Assembly (NCBI GenBank): GCA_951804985.1
Contig: OX638134.1
Coordinates: 4,588,001-4,652,000 of the forward strand
Direction: 5' to 3'
Source: Dryomyza anilis
Lineage: Eukaryota; Arthropoda; Insecta; Diptera; Dryomyzidae
Length of the DNA: 64,000 nt
This document shows, one piece after another, positions 13,501 to 24,539 of this stretch. The notes under the pieces are model-generated. The model was not told where the DNA came from. It did no database searches and worked only from the letters and a program-made list of their open reading frames with translations. Each line of letters starts with the position of its first letter. Position 1 is the first letter of the stretch. The translations under genes and the position numbers were made by a program.

Positions 13501-15329
13501 TTTGGTTTTATAAAATTTTTATTAGTTTATTATGGAATTGATTATTAAAATTTCTTATTTTACAACTAATTTAGTTAAAAGCTTTATTTATTATACTATC
13601 TATGCAAAAATCAATCGCATTTAAATCAGTGGCAAAATGTTTATGATCGCTGTGCAATAAAATAAAAACTAAACTCGAGCTAAACTTAATACCTTTTTAC
13701 ATATCATGCCACCAAATGGGTTTTTATTTTAATTTTATGACTTACAACCGAATGAAGTGTGTTTGGTAGTTGGGGGGTGGACAGTAGCAGAACTAAACAT
13801 AGCTAAGGGTAGAGTGTCTGTGATAGATAGACAGACCGACAGTTAACCATATAGATAGATAGCCAACTAGACAGCGGCATAAACGCAGCGAGAAACATTT
13901 CAATTTTTATGTCTTCCAACTCCGAAATACCCACACCGAACTATACGATATGAAACGAATGCCATTTGCAAATATAATTACCTGCCAGCATTTGACTATT
14001 AAAACCTATTTTACAACAAGCTAGTAACAAACAACAATACCTCCCTCCCTCCCTCTCTCCAAACCAAACCCATTTGAGTATATTTTGCAAAAAGCAATTT
14101 CAATCTAAAATTTAATACGCTCTGCACTACTGTGGCACGAAAATGTCTGTGATGGCGTCACATCCGCATCCGTTTGGACTGATAAACGTTTGCTGCAATA
14201 AAAACGCACTGTAAACTATAAAAATTTTGCAAAATTCAAATTTTCCAACAACATCATTTACCACCTACTCTCTCCGTATGACAAACGTCACATGGATACA
14301 CGGAGCAAAGCTGCTATTAATATTTTAAAGTTGACAATTTATATTTCAATGTATTGATAATTTAGAGTGCAACACTTTAATTCAAATTTTTAGACACTTA
14401 AATTTATAAAAATTACAATTTAAAACGATTTACATCCAATTCACGTTATAGTTCATAGTCGCGAATTTGAATATTAAAACGCATAAAAGGGAAAACAAAA
14501 TATGGAAACAAAATACATAATAGAGGGTTGTAAATCAGACCATTTAAACTTTTAAATAAAGTTAATAGTGTCACTATAATACTTGAATTTAATTCGAAAT
14601 TCGAGCAAATACTTTGAAATTTATTGAATAAGTATTTTATTAATTATAAAATGTTTTGTACCACAACTTAACACATCTTTTTGTCAGTGTAAACATTGCA
14701 AATCAAACAAATGGGAAAATGTATTGTTGGTAACACTGCATATACATCATAGTGACAGCTAAGCATCACAGTTGTGTGCGGTAACAGTTGTGCACAGGGT
14801 GAAGTCGTCGTCGTCACCGTCATCCGCATCGTCGTAAAATTGACTAAAATGTGTGAAAAGGTTTTTTTGTATTCAGACCTTCTTTTTCGCTACCATTTAT
14901 TGCAAATATTATAATTTTAATGTTTTATTTGTATTTGCATTTGACGCAATTGTCATAAATGCCGCCGTTGGTTTAAGTGACAAAATGCAATAATAGTAAA
15001 AATCAAACATTGACAGTTTTAGTGTAGCCGGGGTATTTGATTAATTGCAGTGCGAGCTAATAAAATTGTTAATGCTTTAATGCAAAATATTAATGCCAAG
15101 AACCACTGCATATTTTGGTTTGACACTTAAAAATTACTGCGATGTATTGAATGTTGCAGTTAAATTTTGCTAAAACTTCTATGTAATGGAAAATGTGCCC
15201 TTTGCATAGAACTTATTTACGATATTAGATCTATTTCAATTATGAAAATGTATTTACTATAATAATCATCATAAATTATAGAATTTTTAATCAAAGTATA
15301 TTTAATCCAGTCACAATCATATTCAAATT
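13501..15329. other. Non-coding stretch with short GATA-type microsatellites
   Basis: GATAGATAG words at about 13823-13862 and a CCCTCCCTCC run near 14041. Around 14740-14840 GC content rises, with a GTCGTCGTC run. No open frame with a domain and no RNA gene was recognised. Confidence 0.4.
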
Positions 15330-16240
15330 TTAGGTTGAATTATTAGTGAAAAATTTTAGTATAAATTAAATTATTAGTAAAAATTGAATTCTTAGTGGAA
15401 AATTTAATTTTTATTGAAAAATTTAATTATTAGTGAAAAATTGAATTTTTAGTGAAAATTTTAAATTTTTAGTGAAAAATTTAAGTTTTAGTGAAAAATT
15501 GAATTTTTAGTGAAAAATTGAATTTTTAGTGAAAAATTGAATTTTTAGTGAAAAATTGAATTTTTAGTGAAAAATTGAATTTTTAGTGAAAAATTGAATT
15601 TTTAGTGAAAAATTGAATTTTTAGTGAAAAATTGAATTTTTAGTGAAAAATTGAATTTTTAGTGAAAAATTGAATTTTTAGTGAAAAATTGAATTTTTAG
15701 TGAAAAATTGAATTTTTAGTGAAAAATTGAATTTTTAGTGAAAAATTGAATTTTTAGTGAAAAATTGAATTTTTAGTGAAAAATTGAATTTTTAGTGAAA
15801 AATTGAATTTTTAGTGAAAAATTGAATTTTTAGTGAAAAATTGAATTTTTAGTGAAAAATTGAATTTTTAGTGAAAAATTGAATTTTTAGTGAAAAATTG
15901 AATTTTTAGTGAAAAATTAAATTTTTAGTGAAAAATTGAATTTTTAGTGAAAAATTGAATTTTTAGTGAAAAATTGAATTTTTAGTGAAAAATTGAATTT
16001 TTAGTGAAAAATTGAATTTTTAGTGAAAAATTGAATTTTTAGTGAAAAATTGAATTTTTAGTGAAAAATTGAATTTTTAGTGAAAAATTGAATTTTTAGT
16101 GAAAAGTTCGAGTTTTAAGTGAAAAATTGAATATTAGTGAAAAATTGAATTTATATTGTAAACTTTCATTTTTTGGTGAAAATTTGATTTTAGTGAAAAA
16201 TAGTTTTTGTTTTGAGTGAAAAATTGAATTTTATTTTTTG
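15330..16240 (+). repeat. 19-bp satellite array 3 (forward, homogenised core)
   Basis: From about 15490 to 16098 some 32 consecutive units of GAATTTTTAGTGAAAAATT are identical except for one unit near 15907 (TTAAA in place of TTGAA). Units toward both edges are increasingly divergent. A uniform centre with decayed margins is the expected outcome of unequal exchange or replication slippage. Confidence 0.96.
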
Positions 16241-16957
16241 GAAAATATTTTTTTTTTGTATAATGATTTTATTATCAGCTAAAATTTGAATAGTCCCGTA
16301 TTTGTTTAATTCGACAAACATTGAAGTAAACTCTTTTGAAAACAGTTGTAAAAATGAGCAAGTGTTGCCAACCACTTGTGACTATATCAAAACAAAGACT
16401 TAACAAAGTAGAAAAATACAAAAAGTGCTTTAAAAAATTTACACAAGAACAGAAACAAAACAAAATTTATAAAAATAAACAAAATTTGCATTATTAATAT
16501 TTAGTTACCATTCATTTCAACCCCATTTTCAAAAAAAACACCCTCTTAAAAAAACACTTAAAGCTTACTGTTTTGCAGCAATTAGCTGTGAAAATAAAAA
16601 ATGTTTTATAAGTGGATAAATTTAGAATTTAAAAAATATGGCTGCCATTTAGCAGAAATAATGATATCAAATAATTTGAGTAACCCCTTTCAGTGGTTTT
16701 TAGATTATGAAAAATACACAGTGTCAACGCTTGATAAATCAAAGTGAAAATGTGGTAAATAAAAGTGCCAACTTTTTCAGCCTATTAAACTAAAAGGGTA
16801 ATAAAGGCTTTTTAAATTATAAAAATAATGATTATAGAAAAACAATCTACAAACGTAAATTTTTTAAAATTAAATTTTTTTAAATTAAAATATTCTCAAA
16901 TAATCGACGATATTTAAAATTTCATATATATTATGAAACAGTTTTCTTATACCCACT
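16241..16957. other. Non-coding AT-rich stretch
   Basis: Short minus-strand frames at 16190-16463 overlap each other in different frames without domain signals. Nothing else was recognised. Confidence 0.4.
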
Positions 16958-17095
16958 TTCTGTATTTCGAAAAGAACGACGAAACAAAAATTTCGTCACA
17001 CAAATTTTGATTTCATTTCACTGACTTTTAAACCTTGAACATTTTTTAAACTTACGTCACTTTTCTCTAATAGTCTTTAGTTTCGAAATACAGAA
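16958..17095. mobile_element. Short inverted-repeat element (138 bp)
   Basis: A perfect 15-bp inverted pair, TTCTGTATTTCGAAA at 16958-16972 and TTTCGAAATACAGAA at 17081-17095, bounds 138 bp with no ORF. The size and perfect ends suit a very small MITE. No clear target duplication was identified, so a solitary inverted repeat remains possible. Confidence 0.5.
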
Positions 17096-17120
17096 TTCAA
17101 TTTGATAAGGCAATAAGTAG

Positions 17121-17398
17121 CGCGGTAGCTCAGTGGTTAGTGCGTTGGACTGCGAGCCGAAAGGTCCCCGGTTCAAGCCTGGACTGGGGCTAACAACATC
17201 TTTTCATAGAAACATTTTTCTATACCGCGCTACCTCTCGGCAGTAAATGGCAAACCTACGAGAGTAAAAAATTGCCTATGAAAAGCTCTCACCCGCCGTT
17301 CGGATTCGGCAATAAACTGTAGGTCCCACCACTTTGAGTGCAAATATAACACGCACAGCTCAAAATGGTGAGAGAGCTCGGCCTAAGTTCTTATAGGA
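17121..17398 (+). mobile_element. tRNA-derived SINE, copy 1
   Basis: The first 75 bp resemble a tRNA with RNA polymerase III internal promoter boxes: A-box-like TAGCTCAGTGG and an intact B box GGTTCAAGCC. The cloverleaf is not completed, since the anticodon and acceptor stems do not pair well. A tRNA-unrelated body of about 200 bp follows and ends GGCCTAAGTTCTTATAGGA. A second copy with the same boundaries lies at 47083-47361. The body contains ACCGCGCTACC, the complement of the first bases of the head. The intact B box means this copy could still be transcribed. No convincing target duplication was found. Confidence 0.85.
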
Positions 17399-18003
17399 AG
17401 ACAATTCAATTAATATTTCTAAAAATATATTTATGAAAGTCACTCATGTTAAGATTGTCTTTAAGAATACCGTAGTAGTTTTTTCTGCATATTAAGCCAA
17501 AAAAGGATCAACATGTTTTGCAAATATAATAAGAAATTCTAAACAGACAAAAGCAAAATTAAAATTTTCTTAAATTACAAACTGTTGCATTTTGCACAAA
17601 AAAAAATATCTTTTCCTTGGAGAATTCGCCAGAGCTCTTCCAAATTGCTGCTTCTTTCATTCAGTACTACTTGGTGACATTTGGCAGCTGTCACCACTGT
17701 CCTTGGTCCCTGCACATGTACAACATATTTTCTTGTTATTTTGTTGGCTAATTACAGAGCGCTCAATGCATGAACTGAGAAAAGTAAAAAAAAAAAATCC
17801 TAAAAAATCTGAATATCCCTGTAGGAAATAACTTTATTAATATCGTAGAATTTCGTCATATGTGATTTCATACAGGACATTTCATTTAAGATGTCTGACA
17901 TCATATATCATCCTAAATATTCCGAGGAAATTGTTTCTTGTATACCAAACAGGAATTGAAATCATTGTGAAAAGGGAATCAATGTACTGGCAAAGAAATA
18001 ATT
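17399..18003. other. Non-coding stretch
   Basis: One 79-codon chance frame (17592-17831) without a domain. No other feature was recognised. Confidence 0.4.
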
Positions 18004-18086
18004 GACGCCTCTTACGAAAACTAACACGATTCAAATTTTAGTAAAAAAATTCTCATACAAAAAAATTAGTTTTCGTCAGAAACGTC
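18004..18086. mobile_element. Miniature relic of the GACGCCTCTTACG inverted-repeat family
   Basis: It opens with GACGCCTCTTACGAAAACTA and closes with TTAGTTTTCGTCAGAAACGTC-like sequence, which is the complement of the opening with a few changes. The opening matches the terminal repeat of the 1-kb element at 51194-52217. At about 83 bp only the two ends remain, as in an extreme internal deletion. Confidence 0.6.
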
Positions 18087-20195
18087 GTAATAGAATGTGA
18101 TAATTGATGACTATGTTTACAAAGATTTCATAAAGAAAATTGCATTTAAGATCCTTGCAGAAAGAGTCAGATCTGTTCAGATTTAAAATTCACGCCTTTG
18201 ACCTTTCCGAAAACACATTAAACCTTCATCTTAAATTTTCATACAATGCATGGTAATTAAATTTAAAATTACTTCACCATAGTATTCTGGTCTGAATATT
18301 TCCATTCCTGATGTGTTCAAAACTGAATAATAAATCATGTTCCGGCTTTCGATCGAATTACAATTTGTAAACAAACGGCTTTGCATTCGATGTCACAATA
18401 CAAAGAAACTATTTTCCAGACGAATTCAAATCGTTAAAGTCGAAGCAAATGGATTAAATTCATTGAAATACAAATTTTTGCACAGAAAGTTTGAATTACA
18501 AATTTTATATAAAATGCAATTGAAATTCGAACGAAAGTCGGAATATGACCGAATAATTTGAAATATTTCCGAATTTCACATCTTAATTTTCAGTTTTGAA
18601 TAAATTCAGTAATTCAGGATTAAATTCAGTAATCATAAAACATGCCGAAATATTCTGCAACCTTCAGACGTAAATACTGAAATAAATTGTTCGGGCTAAA
18701 ATATTTAGAATTAATTTCAACTTTGACTGACATTTGGGGAACTTTAGAGGAATGATCGATAACTTTTCCAACTGGGATAGGAACAAAAACTAACCGACAG
18801 CATTGCCAACTGCAACAACTGCTGGAGGACAAGAAAAACTATGCGAAGCACGTTTTTTGAGCACAATATTCACTGCTTTGCTCAATGGCTGCGTGCTTTT
18901 TGCCCTTTTTATAACCTATTATTTACCCCTCAATTGTATTTTTAACCTTTTTCTATTTTTAATTATTTCTTTTTTTTTCTTTGCTACACTAGACTAGTTA
19001 AAACCTTAAGTTCTTTATGCAATTTGCAATTGCACACAACAGCAGTAACAGCAGCAATAGACAAAACAAAAATGTCGAGGAAAAAAGTATTTTTTAATTA
19101 AAAACCAAATTTTTGTTTGTTACATAGTTGGCACAACAAAAGCACGCAAATTGTATTTTATGCCATAATTATAAAAGACGTTGCTGGTAACACCGACCGA
19201 CCGAACGACAACATCACGTCAACACCAACAACATATAATCAAAGACAGACCCCGCATTGCTTGAATTCTTTTGGTTTGGTACCTGTTCTGTGAGTCAACT
19301 TACAATTGCACTAATTTAATTGTGCAATTAGTTGGCAACTCTGTACGTAATTATTGCCAACTCTTTTTTGTGTGCTAAAATGTTTAAAGCATGAGTCGGT
19401 CGCTGAAATGTTTAAAATTAAAACGGAAATTAAATTTTTCTCTTATTACCATGCATTTAACTAATTGAATAAAAGCGAAAAAGTGGTAGTAGTGAACGAA
19501 AAAAAAAAATATGGCAACAATTAAAATTTGTACGCTGAATATTAGCGTGATTTTTTCAGGTTTTAGGGTTTATTTTAGACGAGCGCCTTTTTAATGAAGG
19601 AGTTTTTTTGAAACTTTTTGTAATTTGAGGAATGTTAATAATTAGATTGATTTTAATTACAGATTGTGAATATGTAAGTGTTTCTGACTGTTTTCAGATA
19701 TTTAACAGATATTTCCAGCAAATCAAAAGATATCTTAATGATAGAGAGATAATAGATAAGGGAAATACGTATATAGTTTGAACAGAAAAGCGTGATTTCT
19801 AAAAGTATTACTGAATTCTTCTGAATAATCGGAGTAAATTTTTGATCCGACCCTAATAGTAGATCTTATTGTATTTTATGACGATTTTCTATTAAATTTA
19901 ACGATGTTTTACAAACTATTTAACTCAAAAACGGTTAACGATAGAGCTCAAATATTTTGTGAACCCTATAATATAAACAAAGGTATCTTATTAGTTAGGG
20001 GTGAACCTCATATATATCATATTTTCTTTAAGTATATAGACCACCTAACGCTTTGATGATTTGATATTTCGTCTCTACCATTTTGGAATAAATCAAACAC
20101 TTTTCTCCGATTTTCGTTTCCGGACAGTGACCGAATTGAACAAATTTAAATTGAGAAAAATTTAAAACAGAGAAATAAATGTTGATCGGGAACAT
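18087..20195. other. Non-coding stretch
   Basis: About 2.1 kb with chance frames only (18337-18561, 18803-18997 and others), none with recognisable domains. No repeat array. Confidence 0.4.
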
Positions 20196-20316
20196 CTAAA
20201 CAAGAAAGAAACATTTGAAGAATCCAAGACTCTCTCGGAAGTCAAACAACTTTGCAATCTATCTTTTTGCCTTTGGAGACAGTCTTCGGTTCTTCAAATA
20301 TTTCCTTTTTGTTAGC
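20196..20316. repeat. 121-bp inverted repeat / hairpin
   Basis: Two arms of about 46 nt (20196-20241 and 20271-20316) are complementary with a handful of mismatches and a 29-nt spacer. Core words are CATTTGAAGAATCCAAGACT on the left and AGTCTTCGGTTCTTCAAATA on the right. It is either a tiny MITE or a precursor-like hairpin. Arm length and mismatch pattern would permit a foldback RNA, but transcription is not shown. Confidence 0.6.
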
Positions 20317-21125
20317 TAATATTAATATAAACTACCATATTATGTCTAATAATTCTCAAAGGTGTTTAATTAAGTTCTCCGAAGCTCCTCACATTTAATA
20401 TGCAACATGATGACGCCATTAAGACGTTTATTACAACTATGAAACAACTAAAATTAATATGCATTAAATTAGTAGACAGGCAACCACATAAATGTAACAT
20501 TAAAAATTATGCCCAAAATAACTGACCGCAGTGAGACTGAGTTGAACATAAAAATGGACACCTTTCATGTCAATAAAACTTAAATAATGGTCGGCCAAAA
20601 CAAATACCATATTAAAACGCAACGCAAATACATGGCCATTGACAGCCGTTTGACGTATAGAGAAGGTGGAGTTGAACCATGCAGAGCTGGAGTTGAATTA
20701 TATTGTGTTCAGGAGGATACAGTTAAGCATAGGAAATTAGTTTTAGACACGAGCAACAAACATATTACTAAATATGGGTATAAAATGCAATACAAGACAA
20801 ACATAAAAACAATTTTAATAAATGTACAAAAATAAATACAACGTCGTATGAGAATATAAAAACAAAAGTGCATGTGATGGGACACAAATAAATATAGAAA
20901 TTATGTGAGTTGATGTTGGGGATGCTGTTGGGATGCTGATGGGGATGCTGCTGAAGATGTCGATGAAGTTATTAAATGAAAAACCAGCCAGCAGAAGAAC
21001 ATATATAATATATGTAGAAGGCACAGGACTCTGGCAGGAACGGATTAGATATAAAAGGAAATAGAGTTTACCTGGGTAGGCTCATTTTGTGAATTCAAAT
21101 GAGCGATGAAAATTAAAAACCAGTA
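20317..21125. other. Non-coding stretch before the LINE
   Basis: One 82-codon frame (20587-20835) without a domain. GGGATGCTG-type words repeat at 20915-20955. No gene was supported. Confidence 0.4.
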
Positions 21126-21138
21126 AAGAAAGTTAGGG
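21126..21138 (+). repeat. Target-site duplication, left copy
   Basis: AAGAAAGTTAGGG here is repeated exactly at 24466-24478, immediately after the LINE's TAAG tail. A 13-bp exact duplication marks target-primed insertion. Confidence 0.9.
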
Positions 21139-24100
21139 GGACTATGGGGACTATGGGGGCGATTATCACAAGGCAACGTGTCTGAGTGCTTCAACATGGC
21201 GAAGCCAGCGCAATCCTTGTAGGTGTCGTCTCAAGTCAACTCACTGGTCACCAGAATTGACAAATTGTCAAATGGTGACACCTCCACTTCGGTGGAAGTC
21301 CTCCTCGTGGAAGTCCCTGGAAACGGCGCTCTACACCACCCGGTGTAGAAGTCGGCTAAAGTGAGTGGCGAGCATCTCCCTCAGAGTGAGGGTTCGTGCG
21401 TTGGGTTTGGGTCCCACCACGGAAAAAACCTATGCGCCCAATGAAAACAAAAAAGAAGCCTCGGATAACGACCGATTACAACGATGACGACCCACGCAAA
21501 CGTTTTAAGGACCATGATTTACGGATATGCACCTGGAATGTCCGGACCCTTTATAGGGAAGGTGCCTCTATCCAGCTGGCAGATGTCCTCGAAAAATATA
21601 AAGCTGACATCACCGCTATCCAGGAGATGCGATGGACGGGACAGGGCTGTTCGAAACAAGCGTCCTGTGATATCTACTACAGCTGCCATGCGGAGAGACA
21701 CGAATTTGGATGTGGATTTGTGGTCGGCAAGAGACTCCGCCACCTTGTCTCTAGGTTCACGCCCGTGGACGAAAGGCTGGCAACAATCCGCATCAAGGCT
21801 AAATATTTCCATATCAGCCTAATTTGTGCACACGCTCCGACGAACGAGAAAGATGACGAGACAAAAGAGCGCTTCTACGAGCGCCTAGACAACGCATACG
21901 AGCGCTGCCCCCGCCACGATATCAAAATCGTGCTAGGCGATTTTAACGCCAAGGTGGGCAGAGAAGCCATCTATTGTCCCACAATCGGAAAATTTAGCCT
22001 CCATGCCAACACTTCCGATAACGGAACGAGACTAATCGACTTCGCCGCAGCACGAAACATGGTAGTTAGTAGCACTAGATTCGAACATTTCGATATCCAC
22101 AAGGCCACATGGTTGTCGCCCGATCAAAAAACTCGAAATCAAATTGATCACGTTGTGATTGACGGAAGGCACTCTTCAAGCGTGATGGACGTACGCACTA
22201 TCCGAGGTGCCAATATGGACTCGGATCATTACCTTGTAGCAGCCAAGGTCCGCACACGCTTAAGCGCTGCGAAGAACGTACGGAACCAAACGCAGAGAAA
22301 GCTAGACGTCGGAAAGCTGCAATCACAACAGACAACGCAAGCCTTTTCCACTCGACTCTCACACCTGCTTAGACAAAGCACTCCTCCTCTCGATGATATA
22401 AGCGCGCAGTGGAATCATATCTCCTGCTCTATGCGTACGGCTGCCGAAGAGGTGCTTGGATTCCAACGCCCCCTGAGGAATCAGTGGTATGACCAAGAGT
22501 GTCGCGCGGCCACTGCAGAGAAAGACGCTGCGTACAAATCCACCCTGCAGTCAGTAGCTACGCGAGCTGCGAAGGAGCGATACAAAGAGAAGAGGAGGGA
22601 AGAGAGACGTCTTTTCAGGCGAAAAAAAAGCGAGGCAGAAAGACGTGAGTGTGAGGAGATTGAGATGCATGGGGACAGGAATGAGGCTCGAAAATTCTTC
22701 GAGAAAATAAGACGCCTAGCCGGAGGTTCGAAATCCGGAGCCTCTTCCTGTAAAGATGAGAACGGAAATCTAGTGACAGATATCCAGAGCACACTGAAAA
22801 TATGGAGGGATCACTTCTCTAAACTGCTGACCGGTGATGATGACCTCAATTCCACCGATAGAGAAGCAAACCCGGCAACCCCAGTACTTGATGACGACGT
22901 TGAGATTCCGCCACCCGACCATGACGAGGTCAGAACAGCCATTGCTCGGCTGAAAAACAACAAAGCCGCAGGTGCTGATGGCCTGCCTGCTGAATTGTTT
23001 AAGACCGGAGGCGAAGAGCTAATAGAGAGCATGCACGAGCTCGTAAGCAGAATATGGTCGGATGAAAGCATGCCAAGTGACTGGAACCTCAGTGTACTCT
23101 GCCCAATCCTTAAGAAAGGGGATCCCACTATCTGCGCCAACTACCGTGGGATCAGCCTACTCAATATCGCATACAAGGTTCTATCGAGCGTATTATGTGA
23201 AAGACTGAAGCCCATCGTCAACAGACTGATTGGACCTTATCAGTGCGGCTTCAGACCTGGAAAGTCCACCATAGACCAGATTTTCACATTGCGCCTAATC
23301 CAGGAAAAGACCCTAGAAAAACAGATCGACACCTACCACCTATTAGTCGACTATAAAGCCGCCTTCGACACTCCGATAAGGGAACGATTATACGCCGCAA
23401 TGTCTGAGTTCGGTATACCTGCGAAACTTATAAGACTTTGCAGGATGACCCTGAGCAACACACGTTGCTCAGTGAGAATAGGAAAAGACCTCTCCGAGCC
23501 ATTTCATACCGAACGAGGTTTCAGACAGGGTGACTCCCTATCGTGCGACTTTTTTAACTTATTGATGGAGAAAATAGTTCGAGCTGCCGAACTCCGTCAA
23601 AGCGGCACTATCCTCAACAAAAGTGTCATGCTGCTCGCATATGCCGACGATATTGATATCATTGGCAGGAGCACACGAGCAGTCAGCGCAGCATTCTCCA
23701 GATTGGAGAAAGAGTCGCGTCGAATGGGTCTAGCGGTGAACGAGGACAAGACGAAGTTCCTTGTGTCAACAAGCAAAAAAGAGTCCGTGCGTCTTGGACA
23801 AAAAGCTGATTTTGACACCCACAAGTTCGACATTGTGAAGGACTTCGTCTATCTGGGATCCAGCGTAAACAGCAACAACGACGTCAGCCTGGAGATCAAA
23901 CGGAGAATAACTCTTGCCAACAGGTGCTACTTTGGGCTCAGTAGGCAATTGAGAAGCAGAGCCCTCTCTCGCCGGACAAAAATAACGCTCTACAAGTCAC
24001 TCATCATGCCCGTCCTACTTTATGGTGCAGAAACATGGACGCTGGCCACCACCGATGAGAGAGTACTGGGAGCGTTCGAGAGAAAGATTCTCCGTAAAAT

Positions 24101-24465
24101 CTTTGGCCCTATCTGCTTTGCTAACGAGTATCGAATCAGGATGAACCACGAGCTATATGAGTTATTCGACGACATTGACATAGTCAAGCGCATCAAGATC
24201 CAGCGGCTTCGCTGGCTAGGTCATGTCGAACGAATGGATGAAAACACTCCAGCCAAGAAGGTGCTTGAATCGAAACTCGAAGGTGGACAGCGTAGAAGAG
24301 GGCGTCCAAATCTGCGTTGGAAAGACCAAGTTGAGGACAACCTGGCAACGCTTGGTATTTCTAACTGGCGTCAGCGCGCGCAAAGCAGATCCGACTGGCG
24401 CGGCTTCATCTCAGCGGCCAAAACCGACCCACGGTTGTAAGGGCCATTTAAGTAAGTAAGTAAGT
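21139..24465 (+). mobile_element. Full-length RTE-type LINE
   Basis: A 3,327-bp element bounded by a 13-bp exact duplication. A 5' leader of about 290 bp (opening with ACTATGGGG twice) precedes one long ORF, followed 10 bp after the stop by a (TAAG)n tail in place of poly(A). One ORF with an endonuclease and a reverse transcriptase, total length near 3.3 kb and a short tandem-repeat 3' end are the established traits of the RTE clade. The exact duplication and uninterrupted ORF suggest a young copy. Its base composition (about half GC) contrasts sharply with its surroundings. Confidence 0.93.
21432..24440 (+). CDS. RTE-type endonuclease / reverse transcriptase polyprotein
   Basis: This is the replication protein of the LINE: it nicks target DNA and reverse-transcribes the element RNA onto it. 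The start chosen is the first in-frame ATG (21432); the open frame extends upstream only through a GTG at 21396. That gives 1,002 residues. The N-terminal half is an apurinic-type endonuclease with TWNVRTL (Asn about 36), QEMRW (Glu about 65), GDFNAKVG (about 169) and SDHYLV (about 264) all intact. The reverse transcriptase follows with KAAGADGLPAE (about 512), NYRGISLL (about 570), VDYKAAFD (about 639) and the catalytic YADD (about 737). A C-terminal RWLGHVERMD segment (about 927) is typical of RTE proteins. No frameshift or stop is seen. Such proteins are often mis-annotated as 'craniofacial development protein 2-like'. Confidence 0.95.
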   Translation: MRPMKTKKKPRITTDYNDDDPRKRFKDHDLRICTWNVRTLYREGASIQLADVLEKYKADITAIQEMRWTGQGCSKQASCDIYYSCHAERHEFGCGFVVGKRLRHLVSRFTPVDERLATIRIKAKYFHISLICAHAPTNEKDDETKERFYERLDNAYERCPRHDIKIVLGDFNAKVGREAIYCPTIGKFSLHANTSDNGTRLIDFAAARNMVVSSTRFEHFDIHKATWLSPDQKTRNQIDHVVIDGRHSSSVMDVRTIRGANMDSDHYLVAAKVRTRLSAAKNVRNQTQRKLDVGKLQSQQTTQAFSTRLSHLLRQSTPPLDDISAQWNHISCSMRTAAEEVLGFQRPLRNQWYDQECRAATAEKDAAYKSTLQSVATRAAKERYKEKRREERRLFRRKKSEAERRECEEIEMHGDRNEARKFFEKIRRLAGGSKSGASSCKDENGNLVTDIQSTLKIWRDHFSKLLTGDDDLNSTDREANPATPVLDDDVEIPPPDHDEVRTAIARLKNNKAAGADGLPAELFKTGGEELIESMHELVSRIWSDESMPSDWNLSVLCPILKKGDPTICANYRGISLLNIAYKVLSSVLCERLKPIVNRLIGPYQCGFRPGKSTIDQIFTLRLIQEKTLEKQIDTYHLLVDYKAAFDTPIRERLYAAMSEFGIPAKLIRLCRMTLSNTRCSVRIGKDLSEPFHTERGFRQGDSLSCDFFNLLMEKIVRAAELRQSGTILNKSVMLLAYADDIDIIGRSTRAVSAAFSRLEKESRRMGLAVNEDKTKFLVSTSKKESVRLGQKADFDTHKFDIVKDFVYLGSSVNSNNDVSLEIKRRITLANRCYFGLSRQLRSRALSRRTKITLYKSLIMPVLLYGAETWTLATTDERVLGAFERKILRKIFGPICFANEYRIRMNHELYELFDDIDIVKRIKIQRLRWLGHVERMDENTPAKKVLESKLEGGQRRRGRPNLRWKDQVEDNLATLGISNWRQRAQSRSDWRGFISAAKTDPRL

Positions 24466-24478
24466 AAGAAAGTTAGGG
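24466..24478 (+). repeat. Target-site duplication, right copy
   Basis: Exact copy of 21126-21138, directly after the (TAAG)n tail of the LINE. Confidence 0.9.
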
Positions 24479-24539
24479 AAGTTTTGTGAGTAGTGAAATT
24501 TTTTTTATTGAGCAAAATATAGAACAAAGTTACGGACAA

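Noticed and set aside
17121..17195. A tRNA gene
   Set aside because: A- and B-box-like sequences are present, but the anticodon and acceptor stems do not pair and a 200-bp body follows. The whole unit is repeated at 47083, so it is a SINE.
20207..20312. A microRNA gene call for the short hairpin
   Set aside because: Structure alone does not separate a microRNA precursor from a MITE remnant; kept as an inverted repeat only.
21484..24459. Antisense and out-of-frame ORFs within the LINE
   Set aside because: Shadows of the 1,002-codon endonuclease/RT frame.
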